From NCBI GenBank assembly GCA_012511845.1, contig JAAZFF010000113.1, positions 1 through 8,128 on the forward strand: 8,128 nucleotides of DNA, given 5' to 3'. The notes beneath the pieces are model-generated. The model had not been told where the DNA came from. It did not search any database and was given only the letters and a program-made list of their open reading frames with translations. Below are positions 7,277-8,128 of the stretch, piece by piece. The stretch comes from Lentisphaerota bacterium. Its GTDB lineage: Bacteria; Verrucomicrobiota; Kiritimatiellia; RFP12; UBA3636. Numbering within the stretch: position 1 is the stretch's first letter; each line of letters begins with the position of its first letter. Position numbers and translations under genes: made by a program.

Positions 7277-7297
7277 CGGACTCCGGACTCCGGACTC
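7277..7297. repeat. Three perfect copies of CGGACTC
   Basis: The 7-mer CGGACTC occurs three times head to tail and continues into GGA. The period equals that of the GGGCAGT tracts elsewhere in the block, but the unit sequence is different. Confidence 0.85.
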
Positions 7298-7334
7298 GGA
7301 ATTTGTTTGACCAGTCTGACTTGCCCATCAACCA

Positions 7335-7363
7335 CGGCGGTTTGCGGAGAAACCAGCCCTGCC
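7335..7363. repeat. Hairpin element, GGTTT/AAACC variant, copy 1
   Basis: This 29-base element starts CGGCGGTTTGCGGAGAAACC. GGC and GCC form an outer clamp and GGTTT/AAACC an inner stem. It is 28/29 identical to 7427-7455 (G/A at the 27th base). It is nested inside a further inverted pair, CCACGGC (7332-7338) and GCCGTGG (7373-7379). As reverse complement it resembles the 31-bp tandem unit. Confidence 0.8.
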
Positions 7364-7382
7364 TTCTAAGCAGCCGTGGAAT

Positions 7383-7414
7383 GGTAGGGCGACGCTCTCC
7401 GTAGCGCGCCGCAG
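7383..7414. repeat. Hairpin element, CGCT/AGCG variant
   Basis: This has the same ends as the 31-bp tandem unit (GGTAGGGCG at the left and CGCCGCAG at the right), but the centre is ACGCTCTCCGTAGCG in place of TGTTTCTCAGAAAC. Both centres are self-complementary, with different stems, here CGCT/AGCG. Total length is 32 against 31 bases. Confidence 0.8.
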
Positions 7415-7426
7415 TTAATATACTTT

Positions 7427-7455
7427 CGGCGGTTTGCGGAGAAACCAGCCCTACC
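7427..7455. repeat. Hairpin element, GGTTT/AAACC variant, copy 2
   Basis: A direct copy of 7335-7363 located 92 bases downstream with one difference. It keeps both the GGC/GCC clamp and the GGTTT/AAACC stem, and lies immediately left of the head-to-head palindromic composite. Confidence 0.8.
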
Positions 7456-7458
7456 CAA

Positions 7459-7592
7459 GCCCTTCGGGCAGTGGTTAGTGTGCAGTGGGCAGTTTCTAAA
7501 CAGGCAGGCACAGACAGGAATGTCTGTGCTACAGTCTGCGGCGCATGAGCAAACTGCCCACTACCTACTGTCCACTGCCCGGCTTGCCGGGC
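7459..7592. mobile_element. Head-to-head palindromic composite, MITE-like (no coding capacity)
   Basis: The left end is hairpin GCCC-TTC-GGGC (7459-7469) running into period-7 units GGGCAGT, GGTTAGT, GTGCAGT, GGGCAGT (7466-7493). The right end is the mirror: units ACTGCCC, ACTACCT, ACTGTCC, ACTGCCC (7553-7580) running into hairpin GCCCGGC-TT-GCCGGGC (7577-7592). Terminal GGGCAGTGG and CCACTGCCC are thus inverted repeats. The 22-bp palindrome (right copy) lies between them. This layout resembles a small non-autonomous inverted-repeat element, but I found no clear target-site duplication and no transposase, so mobility is inference. Confidence 0.45.
7508..7529. repeat. 22-bp perfect palindrome, right copy (inverted)
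   Basis: GCACAGACA and TGTCTGTGC surround the loop GGAA, the exact reverse complement of the left copy at 7031-7052. Identity covers 29/29 bases (7507-7535 against 7025-7053) and continues at 20/22 into the next segment (7536-7557 against 6941-6962) once the two 31-bp units are removed from the left arm. Confidence 0.92.
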
Positions 7593-7627
7593 AAGATGTT
7601 CTGAACTCGACTTTATATTTGGTTTTT

Positions 7628-7650
7628 GATAAAGTGCGGGCTTCTTTATC
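7628..7650 (+). promoter_or_regulatory. Hairpin just upstream of the radical-SAM gene
   Basis: GATAAAG (7628-7634) and CTTTATC (7644-7650) form a perfect 7-bp inverted repeat with a 9-base centre, 38 bases before the ATG at 7689. If it is in the leader RNA it could affect translation. As DNA it could be an operator. An AT-rich stretch containing TATATT (7614-7619) lies just before it, but no matching -35 box at proper spacing is visible. Confidence 0.35.
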
Positions 7651-7674
7651 TGAGGCAAGGAATTATCTGACCCA

Positions 7675-7680
7675 AAGGAG
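7675..7680 (+). promoter_or_regulatory. Shine-Dalgarno site that fixes the hydG start
   Basis: AAGGAG lies 8 bases before ATG 7689 and only 4 before ATG 7685. The first fits normal spacing and opens the conserved frame. The second opens a different frame that ends at 7729 with no recognisable product. Confidence 0.8.
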
Positions 7681-7688
7681 ATTAATGA

Positions 7689-8128
7689 ATGAAAACAAAA
7701 TTTACACCCGAAACAGTAATCAAACGTGATGAAATAACGCGCTATTATAATAATGGACGCGACTTTATCGATGATGATCTGATTGTAAAAGAGCTGGCGG
7801 AAGCAAAAGGTCCTGACCGTAGCAGAGTTCGTGATATTCTTGCGAAGTCGCTTGCTATAGAAACACTCGAAACGGCGGAGACAGCAGTCCTCCTGAATGT
7901 GACTGATCCGGAACTGCGCAGGGAGATGGAAGAAACTGCGCTCAAAATAAAGCGGAAAGTATACGATAACAGGATTGTTACTTTTGCCCCTATGTATATA
8001 TCGAGCTTTTGTGTGAACAATTGCCGTTACTGTGGTTTCAGGGTGGACAATCCTTTGCAGAAACGCAGAACCCTTACTATTGATGAAATCAAGGCAGAAG
8101 CAGAGGCGATGACCGGGCGTGATGGACA
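7689..8128 (+). CDS. hydG: [FeFe]-hydrogenase maturase HydG (radical SAM tyrosine lyase), N-terminal part, runs off window
   Basis: HydG cleaves tyrosine to p-cresol and dehydroglycine-derived CO and cyanide, building the Fe(CO)2(CN) synthon for the [FeFe]-hydrogenase active site in the cytoplasm. The 146 complete codons show an N-terminal helical region (FIDDDLIVKELAEAK at 26-40; ETAVLLNVTDPEL at 64-76), then KIKRKVYDNRIVTFAPMYIS (87-106) and the radical-SAM 4Fe-4S motif C108-X3-C112-X2-C115 followed by GFRVDN. Full HydG is about 470 residues, so roughly the first third is visible and the C-terminal cluster cysteines cannot be checked. ThiH, a close relative, is the main alternative. The N-terminal extension and the APMYIS...CVNNCRYCGF block favour HydG. 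It has its own ribosome binding site and is separated from rng by the repeat block, so it probably starts a new transcription unit. Confidence 0.85.
   Translation, partial: MKTKFTPETVIKRDEITRYYNNGRDFIDDDLIVKELAEAKGPDRSRVRDILAKSLAIETLETAETAVLLNVTDPELRREMEETALKIKRKVYDNRIVTFAPMYISSFCVNNCRYCGFRVDNPLQKRRTLTIDEIKAEAEAMTGRDG

Larger units (their letters stand above)
6848..7674. other. Gene-free, repeat-dense intergenic block
   Basis: About 830 bases lie between rng and the ribosome binding site of the radical-SAM gene without a credible gene. Open frames of 70-145 codons exist on both strands, but they run straight through tandem repeats and palindromes, overlap each other, lack good ribosome binding sites and resemble no family I know. 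The stretch is instead built of inverted repeats, period-7 tracts, tandem units and hairpins listed separately below. By eye it is more GC-rich than the genes on either side. No tRNA, rRNA or transposase is visible. It may be a site where small non-autonomous elements have accumulated. Confidence 0.85.

Noticed and set aside
7147..7404. Protein-coding gene of 85 codons on the + strand inside the repeat block
   Set aside because: It spans the CGGACTC repeat and two hairpin elements and has no family resemblance. Frame openness follows from local base composition.
7584..7619. Sigma-70 promoter for hydG (TTGCCG and TATATT)
   Set aside because: The spacing of 24 bases is far from the usual 17, and TTGCCG is part of the repeat hairpin.
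7224..7658. Protein-coding gene of 144 codons on the minus strand
   Set aside because: It covers the palindromic composite and hairpin elements in reverse, with no recognisable domain or ribosome binding site.
7478..7729. Small gene of 83 codons overlapping the hydG start
   Set aside because: The upstream part is palindromic repeat, and the frame past 7685 reads the hydG sequence out of frame.

Overview
The window is one strand of a bacterial chromosome. From left to right it holds a complete cell-elongation (elongasome) operon, an RNase E/G gene, a gene-free block of about 0.8 kb packed with nested repeats and hairpins, and the 5' part of a radical-SAM gene that I read as hydG. All genes are on the + strand. 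The coding part looks moderate in GC and the repeat block looks more GC-rich, though I judged this by eye and did not compute it.

Layout: 1-456 is the 3' end of mreB; 564-1457 mreC; 1454-2002 mreD; 1971-3953 mrdA (PBP2); 3950-5185 rodA; 5189-6847 rng. From mreC onward the genes overlap or are 3 nt apart, so mreC-mreD-mrdA-rodA-rng is almost certainly one transcript. The products fit together. MreB filaments and MreC/MreD organise the machine, RodA (SEDS glycosyltransferase) polymerises lipid II, and PBP2 crosslinks the strands, which points to a rod-shaped, Gram-negative-type cell. Linkage of rng to mre genes is known from other bacteria.

From 6848 to about 7674 there is no credible gene. 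The block holds three degenerate tracts of period 7, a perfect 2 x 31-bp tandem repeat, two identical inverted copies of a 22-bp palindrome, a family of hairpins with a constant outer clamp and changing inner stems, a perfect 3 x 7-bp repeat, a three-helix hairpin and a head-to-head palindromic composite (7459-7592). The left and right arms are inverted copies of each other. The left arm differs from the right by exactly two 31-bp units inserted at one junction.

The partial gene from 7689 has the CX3CX2C radical-SAM cluster motif and an N-terminal region like HydG, the tyrosine lyase that makes CO and cyanide for the [FeFe]-hydrogenase H-cluster. This suggests an anaerobic, hydrogen-metabolising host.

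The taxon cannot be fixed from this window. The repeat-littered spacer style and the HydG/Rng types would fit the PVC group (Lentisphaerota, Kiritimatiellota or relatives), but that is a low-confidence inference. I see no defence system, prophage, CRISPR array or transposase. The repeat block is the only part not explained by standard annotation.
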